In this document: positions 36,451-44,758 of the stretch, piece after piece
How positions within the stretch are numbered: the stretch's first letter is position 1
How the letters are laid out: each line of letters starts with the position of its first letter
NCBI RefSeq assembly: GCF_000284515.1
Contig: NC_017668.1
Span: forward strand, 3,720,001-3,784,000
Source of the DNA: Halobacillus halophilus DSM 2266
Lineage (GTDB): Bacteria > Bacillota > Bacilli > Bacillales > Halobacillaceae
Reading direction: 5' to 3'
Length of the DNA stretch: 64,000 nucleotides
Made by a program: the position numbers and the translations under genes
Notes under the pieces: model-generated
The model's database searches: none
Told to the model about the DNA's origin: nothing
The model's input: the letters and a program-made list of their open reading frames with translations, nothing else

Positions 36451-36801
36451 TTACTTTTTTAATTCGGCCCATTGCCTTTCAAAATTTGTGAATGGATCAT
36501 TAGATGTAAAGACCTCTGTCTCACTGTCTCCCTTGTTATTCCAATGTTTGTAAACTAAGTAAAGGACATAGGCGGCTGCTAGTCCAATCACGGCGTACAC
36601 ATTGGAGACGGCTACACTTGTAATAATCAACCCGAGAACGACCCATCCAATTTTCCCTGCTGTCGTCTCACTTTTCATAAACTTCTTAAACACCACATAT
36701 AGAAGCCAGACACTAATACCAAGTAGAATCATCGGCCCCAAGTTGGCCAGCAGAATCCCAAGAGCAACCAGCGCTGCTACGAACAACAAAAACTTTTTCA
36801 T
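36451..36801 (-). CDS. liaI: LiaI-like small membrane protein
   Basis: 116 residues with three to four hydrophobic segments in the first 90 and a charged C-terminal tail ending FERQWAELKK. It is the first gene of the lia operon, where B. subtilis has liaI, the membrane anchor for LiaH. Similarity is by topology and place rather than strong motif identity. liaG, present in B. subtilis, is missing here. Confidence 0.7.
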   Translation of the reverse strand: MKKFLLFVAALVALGILLANLGPMILLGISVWLLYVVFKKFMKSETTAGKIGWVVLGLIITSVAVSNVYAVIGLAAAYVLYLVYKHWNNKGDSETEVFTSNDPFTNFERQWAELKK

Positions 36802-36833
36802 TTATTTTCCCTCCTTGTTGTTTTGTTATTTCT

Positions 36834-36894
36834 ATCATATCCAGAATTAAGCACTGTCGTAATGAGCCTGAGATATATTCTGTTCTAAGACCAG
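36834..36894 (-). promoter_or_regulatory. lia promoter with upstream dyad (candidate LiaR site)
   Basis: On the minus strand there is -35 TTACGA (36862-36857), a 17-bp spacer and -10 TATGAT (36839-36834). Seventeen bases upstream of the -35 lies an imperfect dyad, CTGGTCTTAGAACAG (36894-36880), positioned for an activator such as LiaR. LiaR binding is inferred. Confidence 0.55.
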
Positions 36895-36913
36895 AGGCTT
36901 ATATTAAATAAAA

Positions 36914-36942
36914 AAAGATCAGACTTCGTATGTCTGATCTTT
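36914..36942 (-). terminator. Terminator after the M24 peptidase gene
   Basis: AAAGATCAGAC / GTCTGATCTTT stem with a long T run on the minus strand. Confidence 0.88.
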
Positions 36943-36969
36943 AGCATTATGTTGCCTGCTGTTCTAATT

Positions 36970-38070
36970 TTATTGAATAACCTGCAAATCTCTCGAAGTT
37001 TTGGTTAATGTTTCGTATCCATCTTTTGTAACGAGTACATCATCTTCAAGTCGAACCCCGCCAAGCTCCGGATCATAAATACCGGGTTCGATGGTATAGG
37101 TCATTCCTTCCCGTAACACTCCATCATTCAGGTGACTCATAGAAGGAAACTCATGTACATTAATTCCTAATCCATGACCAATTCGATGAGGAAATAACTT
37201 TCCATAGCCTGCCTTCGTAATAATATCTCTTGCGGTCTGGTCAAGATCACCAATTCGCGTGCCTGGCTTGCTAATTGAAAGGGAAGCTTCCAATGCTTCT
37301 TGTACCTTTTTATATATTTTTTCCTGTTCCTCGGAAACGGATTGATAAGCAAACGTTCTTGTAATATCAGATGTATAGCCTTTCCAAACAACTCCGAGGT
37401 CGAAAAGCACAAAGTCCCCTGCTTTTAACTTGCGGTCGCCAGGGTTTCCATGAGGTTGTCCAGACTTCTCCCCAAACAATACCATAGTTGAAAAAGACAT
37501 CTCAGCGACCCCTTTTTTCTTCAACTCATATTCAATAGCTGCGAGAACTTCCATTTCGGTAATACCTTCCTGTAAAGTCTCAACCCCAACCTTTACTCCA
37601 TAATCCGCCAATTCAGCGGCTTCACGCATAATAGCGATTTCTTCAGCATCTTTCACCACGCGCATTTCATTTAATTGAGGCTCAATGTCCATAACTTCCA
37701 GCTCATTAAATAATCCAAAAAAAGACTCACTCCGGCCGTAAGATAACACCTGTTTCTCAATTCCTGCCGTTTGTATATGGCCAATCCCTTTTTTCTTCAT
37801 GGACCGATTAATTAAATCCCATGGATCTTCGTGGTCCGCATATCCAATTACTTCATATGTCCATCCCGCTTCACGTATTTGCCCCTCTTCCATGCCCGGG
37901 AGCACCGCGATCGGTTCAGCATCAGGAAATACCACAAGTCCTAGAAGTCTTTCATGAGGATCGGTTTGAAACCCTGTTAAGTAAAAAAAGTTTTCTGTAG
38001 AGTTAATAAAAGCAGCATCTATTTGTTTATTCCTTAAATAATTTGCAAACTTGTCTAATCTACCTTCCAT
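36970..38070 (-). CDS. M24 Xaa-Pro peptidase (YkvY-like)
   Basis: Metallopeptidase of about 366 residues with a creatinase-like N-terminal domain (1-125) and a pita-bread catalytic domain. The five metal ligands are recognisable: Asp in LFDLGVVW, Asp in TSDITRTF, His in RIGHGLGINVHE, Glu in YTIEPGIY and Glu in VRLEDDV. It probably releases N-terminal residues from X-Pro peptides. I chose the ATG at 38070, eight bases after GAGGAG. Confidence 0.88.
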   Translation of the reverse strand: MEGRLDKFANYLRNKQIDAAFINSTENFFYLTGFQTDPHERLLGLVVFPDAEPIAVLPGMEEGQIREAGWTYEVIGYADHEDPWDLINRSMKKKGIGHIQTAGIEKQVLSYGRSESFFGLFNELEVMDIEPQLNEMRVVKDAEEIAIMREAAELADYGVKVGVETLQEGITEMEVLAAIEYELKKKGVAEMSFSTMVLFGEKSGQPHGNPGDRKLKAGDFVLFDLGVVWKGYTSDITRTFAYQSVSEEQEKIYKKVQEALEASLSISKPGTRIGDLDQTARDIITKAGYGKLFPHRIGHGLGINVHEFPSMSHLNDGVLREGMTYTIEPGIYDPELGGVRLEDDVLVTKDGYETLTKTSRDLQVIQ

Positions 38071-38251
38071 ACATCCCACTCCTCTTTCTATTTCATTTAA
38101 CATGCCTATGATATATCAATCATGTTCATAATCCAAATCGTGTCTCATTGTTTGAAGGTTTTGCGACATTAGACTGATTATTATTTTAATTTGGCAAGGG
38201 TTTCGATATAATAGCGAAAGATTGATAGATTTATCATTGGAGGTCATTATA

Positions 38252-38650
38252 TTGGATCGAACACGCTTTTTCGTCCGTGTATCAGCAATCTATGCTCTAA
38301 TTGGAGCTTTCATGGGGTCCCATATGGCTGGAGGCGGTGGCTTGGAGCTAAGTGCCATTCACGCCCACATTCTGGTGGTCGGCTGGTTATCCCTTTTCGC
38401 TTTTGCTATATATTATAAAGTCTTTTCTATCCCGAAGGATTCCAAGCTCTCGCTTATTCATGTATGGAGTTCATTTGTCGGTGTGCTGGGTCTTACTCTT
38501 GGCATGTTTCTCTATTACACCCAGCCGATTGAAGGCATGCGCACGTTTAACACCGTATTCTTTATTGTTGGAGGTACCATTCTCCTGATTGCTTTTGCAG
38601 TCTTTGCTATTATGGCGTTTGTTCATGGAAAAGCAATATCTGAAGATTGA
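38252..38650 (+). CDS. Small membrane protein of the heme-copper oxidase subunit I-like group
   Basis: 132 residues with four hydrophobic helices. The motif AIHAHILVVGWLSLFAFAIYYK resembles a histidine-bearing helix of haem-copper oxidase/NorB subunit I, and short proteins of this kind are annotated in Bacillaceae. It is far too short to be an oxidase, so the role is unknown. The TTG at 38252 is preferred because GGAGGT lies upstream of it. Confidence 0.6.
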   Translation: MDRTRFFVRVSAIYALIGAFMGSHMAGGGGLELSAIHAHILVVGWLSLFAFAIYYKVFSIPKDSKLSLIHVWSSFVGVLGLTLGMFLYYTQPIEGMRTFNTVFFIVGGTILLIAFAVFAIMAFVHGKAISED

Positions 38651-38724
38651 ACGATCCCCCGCTTACTTTTTAACAAAGACCGAAACAAAACATAAGGGGT
38701 TGCGAGCCAGTTCTCCCAACAGTT

Positions 38725-38750
38725 AAAGCAGGCACCAGGCCTGCTTTTTT
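38725..38750 (+). terminator. Terminator between convergent genes
   Basis: AAAGCAGGC (38725-38733) pairs with GCCTGCTTT (38739-38747), followed by TTT on the plus strand. Confidence 0.8.
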
Positions 38751-39800
38751 CTATGGAGAATATCTCACCAGCTGGTCATCTTCAGAATCAGGACTCCCTC
38801 TTCCATCCGTATTATTGGTAATAAAATAAAGTCTATCCTCCACGACTTCCACATCTCTTATCCTGCCGTATTGTTCGGTAAGTGCTTCAGGATCCCCTTC
38901 TGAAGGAGACAATTTCATAACCGCTTCCCCCCGTAAAGAGGCAATAATTAGTTCATCTCGATAAAATACAACTCCTGATGGCGCCCAAGTATTTCTTCCT
39001 GTTTCAAAGAGTGGAGTAACCATCCCATCCCTCTCTTCGTCTCCAACAATCTCCGGCCACCCATAGTTTTGTCCAGGCTGGATCAGATTAACTTCATCAT
39101 GATTATCAGGACCATGCTCTGTAGCATAGAGCTCCCCTTCTTCATTCCAAGTTAATCCTTGCGGGTTCCGATGGCCATAGCTATAGACATATGAGGAGTC
39201 AAAGGGGTTATCCTCGGCTGCAGCCCCATCAGTGCTCAACCTTAAAATTTTTCCTGCCAGACTTTCCGGGTCTTGAGCCAGAGATTCATTCAGAGAATCA
39301 CCTGTAGTCACATAAATCTGATCGTCAGGGCCAATTTCTATCCTGCCGCCATTATGGAATTGTGCTCCTGGAATATCCTCCAGCAGGACAGAGGTCTCTT
39401 CCCACTGCTCGGAGTTCCTTTCAATTTCAATGATCCTGTTCATAATTGAGCCTTCCTCTTCATACGTATGGTAGGCCACAGCACGGTGATGGTCCTTGAA
39501 ACCAGGGAGTAATTTAAAGCCAAGCAGGCCGCCTTCCCCCTGTTGTATTATTTCTTTTTGGGTTTGAACAGGAGTTCGTACAGGCTCTTCTCCCTCTGTC
39601 CATGAAGTGATCGTTCCTTCTCTCTCTGAAATATAAAATCTCTCCTGATCGTATTCAATGTCCCACGGAGACTTCAAATCAGTGACCACCGTCTGGAAAG
39701 ACTCATCTTTAGAAGCAGGAGATCCATCATCTTGCTGTACTTGATTCGATGAGCATGCAGCAAGCCAAAACAAAATAATAACTATTCCTGCATTCTTCAT
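38751..39800 (-). CDS. PQQ-type glucose/sorbosone dehydrogenase-like lipoprotein
   Basis: 349 residues with a lipoprotein signal (LFWLAACSS, Cys about 16) and a six-bladed propeller of the GSDH family. Motifs include LKSPWDIEYD, GEGGLLGFKLLPGF, FHNGGRIEIGPDDQIYVTTGD, YSYGHRNPQGLTW and HGPDNHDEVNLI. The relative YliI is a PQQ-dependent aldose dehydrogenase. Since many Bacillaceae do not make PQQ, the cofactor and substrate here are uncertain. Confidence 0.85.
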   Translation of the reverse strand: MKNAGIVIILFWLAACSSNQVQQDDGSPASKDESFQTVVTDLKSPWDIEYDQERFYISEREGTITSWTEGEEPVRTPVQTQKEIIQQGEGGLLGFKLLPGFKDHHRAVAYHTYEEEGSIMNRIIEIERNSEQWEETSVLLEDIPGAQFHNGGRIEIGPDDQIYVTTGDSLNESLAQDPESLAGKILRLSTDGAAAEDNPFDSSYVYSYGHRNPQGLTWNEEGELYATEHGPDNHDEVNLIQPGQNYGWPEIVGDEERDGMVTPLFETGRNTWAPSGVVFYRDELIIASLRGEAVMKLSPSEGDPEALTEQYGRIRDVEVVEDRLYFITNNTDGRGSPDSEDDQLVRYSP

Positions 39801-39867
39801 ATAAGACCACCACTCTTTTCTATAAGATTACTACTAATGTAGCAGAGCGAATCGATTACACACAAAA

Positions 39868-39897
39868 AAAGCTGCTCCCAGAACAGGGAGCAGCTTT
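39868..39897 (-). terminator. Terminator after bioY
   Basis: A 12-bp stem (AAAGCTGCTCCC / GGGAGCAGCTTT) with a T run on the minus strand. Confidence 0.9.
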
Positions 39898-39900
39898 AAG

Positions 39901-40488
39901 TCAGGCTGCCTGACGAAGCTGCGTACGATGAAGCACCGTTCTTTCTAAACGATGAGCAAATAGAGCAGCTAGTATGCATATGGCAACATCTTTGATTAAG
40001 AAAGGACCCATACTCGTCCACGCAAGTGTATAACTAATCGGATCGCCCGGAGCCCAAAAGTTTAACGCAGCATAAAACCAAGTAACTCCGATGATGTAGT
40101 TAACGGCTACTCCTATAAATGCTGCAGTTATATACATCGAAATTTTTCTTGAAGACTCTACTAATTTACCAGCAATAAAAGCTAAAACAATATAGGAAAG
40201 TATAAATCCAAATGACGTTTTAAATAAGACGGCGGGCCCCCCTGAAAATCCAGCAAATATCGGAGCTCCAATCAATCCTAGCACCATATATACAAGCATG
40301 GAGAAAAAACCTAGACGGCTGCCGAGAATCAGTCCTGATAAAACAGCAAAAAAAGTTTGAAGAGTTAAAGGCACTCCTAAAATCATTAAAAATGGCACGA
40401 ATGAAGTAATATTAGCCCCAATTGCCATAAGAGCGACAAATAAAGCTCCTATTGTTATTTCATAAGCTGACCAGCGTGAACGTTTCAT
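39901..40488 (-). CDS. bioY: Biotin transporter BioY
   Basis: S-component of biotin uptake, 195 residues with six hydrophobic helices. The BioY signature is visible: GVPLTLQTFFAVLSGLILG, YMVLGLIGAPIFAGFSGG and YIIGVTWFYAALN. No ecfAT genes are adjacent, so it either works alone or shares the general ECF module. A BirA-type operator overlaps its promoter. ATG with GGGAGGATT. Confidence 0.95.
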   Translation of the reverse strand: MKRSRWSAYEITIGALFVALMAIGANITSFVPFLMILGVPLTLQTFFAVLSGLILGSRLGFFSMLVYMVLGLIGAPIFAGFSGGPAVLFKTSFGFILSYIVLAFIAGKLVESSRKISMYITAAFIGVAVNYIIGVTWFYAALNFWAPGDPISYTLAWTSMGPFLIKDVAICILAALFAHRLERTVLHRTQLRQAA

Positions 40489-40520
40489 CTGAAATCCTCC
40501 CGTATCTTATCGTTATCTTA

Positions 40521-40574
40521 AAGATAATGGAAGAACACACGTAATGTCAACATTATATTTTTTAGGTTAACATT
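40521..40574 (-). promoter_or_regulatory. bioY promoter with BirA-type operator
   Basis: Half-sites AATGTCAAC (40543-40551) and GTTAACATT (40566-40574) are inverted and separated by 14 bp, matching the firmicute BirA box layout. On the minus strand -35 TTGACA (40550-40545) lies inside one half-site and -10 TATCTT lies at 40526-40521 with an 18-bp spacer, so bound biotin-BirA would block RNA polymerase. Confidence 0.8.
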
Positions 40575-40748
40575 GCGAATTGAAAGTTACTCTACTCTAC
40601 ACTTTCCAATTATACATTATGGTTAATTCCATTTTCAGAGGACTTATTATCTATAATTCCAGTAAGATATCAATACTATTTAACTATTAATTGGTGACTT
40701 TTTCCTTTTCGTATAGTAAAGTATAGTCAAAAAGATTGGAGTGATTTT

Positions 40749-42209
40749 ATGTTATCTCCGAAAAGAACGATGGGGCAATACAGTACCCCGCAAGAAACCG
40801 TTACCTATATGACTAAGAACCTTTTAAAGTATTTACCTTCCGATGTTCAGGAGTCAAAGATTCTTGATCCCTGTACTGGTGACGGCATATTCATAAAGTC
40901 CCTTCTTCAATCTGGGGTTTCTGCTGATCATTTATTCGCTTTTGATATCGATCCCCTTACCCCGCCACCTGATGAAAAGATACATTTTATTCAGACAGAC
41001 TTTCTAAAAGAATCTAACGCAGAAAAATTTGATGCCATTATTGGTAACCCGCCTTATAAATCCAAAAGACAAAGCTCCTATCTTTTAGAAAACAAAAAGT
41101 ATTTATCAGAGGAATTTCAAGAAGTAGGCATACATAATTTATATACTTTGTTCATCTATAAAGGAATTCAAAAGTTAAAGGATGGAGGAATTCTGACTAT
41201 GATTGTTCAAGATTCCTTTCTCTCCAATGTCTATTATAAGAATTTCCGAAAATATGTGCTGGACCACACAGAAATTAAGGAAATTATCCTTGCACCACGC
41301 CGCCTATTCCACAAAGGAAAGGCAGATGTAAGAACGTGTATTCTTACTCTAAAAAAGAGACCCTCCTTACTCATTGATAGGAACCATACTCATACTATGA
41401 GATTAATCGACAGATTAGCAGATCAGGAATACACGAACCCTCCCAATAAAAGCGTACAATACATGAACCAAATCCACTTTGAAAATAATCCAAATTACAA
41501 CTATTCGATTAACGTACCGATTGAGATTCTTAGTTTATTTCATACTCCCTATGTACCTTTAGGTGATGTTGTGAAAATCGTTACAGGCATTTCTACCGGA
41601 AACGATAAATATTTCCTTCGTGAGCAAAGTGAAGTCATTAATTATGAAGATTGGCTGCCTTTTTACAAAAATGGAGGTTCAAAAGATGCCTGGTACTATG
41701 AACCCAAATATTACATTCATAAGAATTGGCCCCAATACAAAAATGTCCATTCTAACTTCATGGTTCGAAACCCCTCCTATTATTATAAAGAAGGAATCAC
41801 GTGTTCTTCTATGGGAGTGGAGTTTTCAGCCGCCTATCTCCCGCCGGGAAGTTTATTTGGCGTGAACGCAAACTTGTTTCCCAAAAACCAGGAAGACCTT
41901 TTTTATTTCCTTGGTTTACTCAACAGTCTGCTTGTGAAATACATGTTGCGGAAGTTTTTAAACCGGACAAATATGATTACGGCGGGTTATCTAAAAAAAC
42001 TTCCTTACGTCGAGCCTTCTGAATCGCTTAAAGAAGTGGTAGTCGAGAGCACTATCTCCCTTATTGAAGGAAAGAAAAAAGACCCTTCTTTCAATACTCA
42101 AAAACTGCAGCGTAAAGTTGATCAGGCCATTTTTGAAAGTTATGGCATACCGGAAGCTACTCAATCGCATGTGAAACGATTTTGCAAAGATTTACTAGAA
42201 AATATTTAG
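40749..42209 (+). CDS. Orphan N6-adenine DNA methyltransferase (type II/IIG-like, TaqI-type C terminus)
   Basis: 486 residues. SAM motif I DPCTGDGIF (40-48) and catalytic motif IV NPPY (100-103) identify a gamma-class adenine-N6 methyltransferase. Residues about 260-430 look like a TaqI-type target-recognition region (VPLGDVVKIVTGISTGNDKYFL, LPPGSLFGVNANLFP, YFLGLLNSLLVKYML). No nuclease motif or partner restriction gene is next to it. It may be a solitary epigenetic methyltransferase or half of a lost restriction system. ATG with GGAGTG. A perfect 28-bp palindrome overlaps its stop codon. Confidence 0.82.
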   Translation: MLSPKRTMGQYSTPQETVTYMTKNLLKYLPSDVQESKILDPCTGDGIFIKSLLQSGVSADHLFAFDIDPLTPPPDEKIHFIQTDFLKESNAEKFDAIIGNPPYKSKRQSSYLLENKKYLSEEFQEVGIHNLYTLFIYKGIQKLKDGGILTMIVQDSFLSNVYYKNFRKYVLDHTEIKEIILAPRRLFHKGKADVRTCILTLKKRPSLLIDRNHTHTMRLIDRLADQEYTNPPNKSVQYMNQIHFENNPNYNYSINVPIEILSLFHTPYVPLGDVVKIVTGISTGNDKYFLREQSEVINYEDWLPFYKNGGSKDAWYYEPKYYIHKNWPQYKNVHSNFMVRNPSYYYKEGITCSSMGVEFSAAYLPPGSLFGVNANLFPKNQEDLFYFLGLLNSLLVKYMLRKFLNRTNMITAGYLKKLPYVEPSESLKEVVVESTISLIEGKKKDPSFNTQKLQRKVDQAIFESYGIPEATQSHVKRFCKDLLENI

Positions 42210-42235
42210 GGGATCAGCACTAGTGCTGATCCCCT
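42208..42235. repeat. Perfect 28-bp palindrome at the methyltransferase stop codon
   Basis: The sequence from AGGGGATCAGCACT (42208-42221) to its exact complement (42222-42235) is fully self-complementary with no loop and no T run. It could be a protein-binding dyad or an inefficient terminator. Confidence 0.8.
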
Positions 42236-42306
42236 GCCATTTAATTGTACTTATTGTCGAAAACATCTAAACATAATTCTCCAAAACTATTTCCCAGGAA
42301 ATCATA

Positions 42307-44583
42307 TTATTTCTTTATTCGATAATTTCCCCAATCTTCTGGAAACAAGCTTTGGTATTTAGGTGAAAGGAAGCGGTCATCAATCAGTTGAATCGATCCA
42401 TAGTCTGTTTCTGAACGTATCAATCTACCACCGGCTTGAAGTACTTTATTCATACCTGGATAAACGTAAGCATAATCATAGCCATTTCTTCCGCGATTAG
42501 AAAAATACTCTTTAATTAATTCTTTTTCAAAGCTCCTTGGAGCCAGGCCAATTCCTACTACAGCCACACCATTTAAGCGATCTCCTCTTAGATCGACGCC
42601 TTCCGAAAAGACACCTCCAAGAACCGCAAATCCTGCCAAATTACCTCCAGAGACAAACTGAGCAAGAAACTCATCTCTTCTAATCTCGTCCATCCCTTGT
42701 TCCTGTACGATTGTAGTAATGTCTTCGTAGTTTCGGAAATGATTGTACACCAGTTCCAAATAGTGATAAGAAGGAAAGAAAAACAAGTGATTCCCCGGAT
42801 TTTCAGTGACTTGCTGGTAAAGAGAGTGAGCAAGATTTTCTGCCGTTTCTTCCCTGTTTTTATAACGAGTAGAGAGCGGTGTCACCATCACATCGATCTG
42901 GGAAGAATCGTACGGTGATGGAAGCTTCAAGATATAATCGTCCTTTTTTCCGCCAAGCATGTCTTTATAGTAGCCAAATGGGGATAAGGTTGCCGAGAAA
43001 AACACACTTGACCGAAATGACTTGGCTGTTTTCTCAAGGACATGGGAAGGGTCCATACAGAAAAGCTTCAGAGTGAACTCCCTGCCGCTTTTGGAGGCTG
43101 TAAATCGATAATGGTCATCTGCAAGAGGAATAATTTTCAAGAAATTTTGTACAGAAAAATATAGTTCCAGTAATTCTTCGCTCTGGTCATACTCTGTGGA
43201 TTCTTGAAGTTCAACCTCTGCTGTTTCAATAAACCTTTCTAGACTCTCTTCCAATTCGCCTGGTATCTCTTCTAAAACAAAATCTTTCTCTCCCTGTTCA
43301 CTAAGGTTCTTCAAATCTTTATAAATCGCACTTGCAGCTTTATTTAAGGGGTGCTCTGCTCCATGCCAAATATCCGCTATTACAGCAAAATCATTCATTC
43401 GAATAGAAGCGGAAAACATCTCCCTGGCACGTTCTACCAGATTATGAGCTTCATCAATCAACAGAGCGGTTCTTTTCTTATATTCGGGCAGGAGCCTCTT
43501 CAAAGAAACACGGGGGTCAAAAATATAATTATAATCCCCTATGACAACGTCAGCCACATTTGTTAAATCTAAAGAAAACTCAAATGGACATACTTTATGC
43601 TTTCTTGCATACGCTTCAATAACCGAGCGAGTTAAACGTGTTTCGTTCCATAAGATATCGGTAAGAGCTCCATTGATCTTATCGTAATATCCATCGGCAA
43701 ATTCACAATAATCGGGCTGACAAATCGTTTCTTCCTTGAAACAGATTTTGTCTTTTGCGGTCAGTGTGACTGATCGCAATGACAGCCCTTTATCTTCCAT
43801 GAGACCTAAAGCTTCTTCAGCAGTAGCTCTTGTAACTGTTTTAGCTGTTAAATAATAAATACGATCTACTTGATCAACAGCCATTGCTTTTATAGCAGGA
43901 AAGAGCGTTGATATGGTTTTCCCTATGCCAGTTGGCGCTTGAGCAAATAAATTACGCTTTTCTTCAATCGTTCGATAGACACTTCCTGCAAGTTTTCTCT
44001 GTCCTTTACGATACTCTGAAAACGGAAAAGATAGATCTGGTACCGATTTTTGTTTTTGCTCTCGAATATGTAGAAGGACTCTGGCATAGGAGGAATACTC
44101 CTTCATCGTATACTTCAGAAAAAGCTCGAGATCCTGGAATGAGAATTTTTGTCTTAACCGTTTCTTTTCTTTTGACTTCTTCTGCACATAGGTCAATTGA
44201 ACTTGAATTTCTTCAAGACCTTCTTGTTCAGCATACATGTAAGCATAACCTTTAGCCTGAGCCCAATATACTGGGTGAGTCGTTTCCGTGATCTCATCCA
44301 GCTCTCTTGCTGTGGACTTGATTTCATCAATTACAGGTCCATCCTTCGTCTCCAATATACCATCACACCGGCCTTGAATCTTGATATCCATTCCGTCTTC
44401 CTGATATAAATATTCTAAAAAGGTTTCTTTCTTATCATTTTCTTTATACGTGCTCTGCACTTCCTGATGAATAGCTGTACCTTCTGTTAATGCCGTACTT
44501 GAACGAAACCGGTTGTCAATGCTTCCGCCCCTGTAAACGTAGGCCACCAATTCACGTACTGAAATTGTGACTTGTTCCGCCAT
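42307..44583 (-). CDS. Nuclease-helicase fusion of the DinG/XPD family
   Basis: About 758 residues. The N-terminal part (about 10-180) is a RecB/Cas4-like PD-(D/E)XK nuclease: CDGIL then PVIDEIKST gives the Asp...Glu-x-Lys triad. The rest is an XPD/DinG superfamily-2 helicase with Walker A QAPTGIGKT, DEAH box LLIDEAH, FeS-type cysteines (CFKEETICQPDYC, VCPF) and late motif GGRLIRSETDYG. It probably acts on damaged or branched DNA. The ATG at 44583 is favoured by AAGGGTG; a GTG at 44592 is possible. A 16-bp dyad lies 45 bp upstream. Confidence 0.85.
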   Translation of the reverse strand: MAEQVTISVRELVAYVYRGGSIDNRFRSSTALTEGTAIHQEVQSTYKENDKKETFLEYLYQEDGMDIKIQGRCDGILETKDGPVIDEIKSTARELDEITETTHPVYWAQAKGYAYMYAEQEGLEEIQVQLTYVQKKSKEKKRLRQKFSFQDLELFLKYTMKEYSSYARVLLHIREQKQKSVPDLSFPFSEYRKGQRKLAGSVYRTIEEKRNLFAQAPTGIGKTISTLFPAIKAMAVDQVDRIYYLTAKTVTRATAEEALGLMEDKGLSLRSVTLTAKDKICFKEETICQPDYCEFADGYYDKINGALTDILWNETRLTRSVIEAYARKHKVCPFEFSLDLTNVADVVIGDYNYIFDPRVSLKRLLPEYKKRTALLIDEAHNLVERAREMFSASIRMNDFAVIADIWHGAEHPLNKAASAIYKDLKNLSEQGEKDFVLEEIPGELEESLERFIETAEVELQESTEYDQSEELLELYFSVQNFLKIIPLADDHYRFTASKSGREFTLKLFCMDPSHVLEKTAKSFRSSVFFSATLSPFGYYKDMLGGKKDDYILKLPSPYDSSQIDVMVTPLSTRYKNREETAENLAHSLYQQVTENPGNHLFFFPSYHYLELVYNHFRNYEDITTIVQEQGMDEIRRDEFLAQFVSGGNLAGFAVLGGVFSEGVDLRGDRLNGVAVVGIGLAPRSFEKELIKEYFSNRGRNGYDYAYVYPGMNKVLQAGGRLIRSETDYGSIQLIDDRFLSPKYQSLFPEDWGNYRIKK

Positions 44584-44627
44584 CTTCCGCACCCTTTCAT
44601 TAGATCCCTTTGCTTACCCTCAAATTA

Positions 44628-44643
44628 ACGTAAGCACTTACGT
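44628..44643. promoter_or_regulatory. 16-bp dyad in the divergent promoter region
   Basis: ACGTAAGCACTTACGT is a 7-2-7 inverted repeat 45 bp upstream of the helicase gene and 115 bp upstream of the GDSL gene. It is a likely repressor operator; it is not the Bacillus LexA box (CGAAC-N4-GTTCG). Confidence 0.5.
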
Positions 44644-44758
44644 ATGTCTATTGTAAATCTTTTCGTGATATAATTGTGGGAAAAACTTTTCAATTTCCCA
44701 TTAGATGGATACAACATATAATAGGAGATAGGAACACAAAAAATCGGGGTGATCTTAA

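Noticed and set aside
42208-42235. Standard terminator for the methyltransferase gene
   Set aside because: There is no T run on either side and no loop; kept as a palindrome of unknown role.
44628-44643. LexA/SOS box for the nuclease-helicase
   Set aside because: The dyad ACGTAAG-CA-CTTACGT does not contain the CGAAC-N4-GTTCG core.
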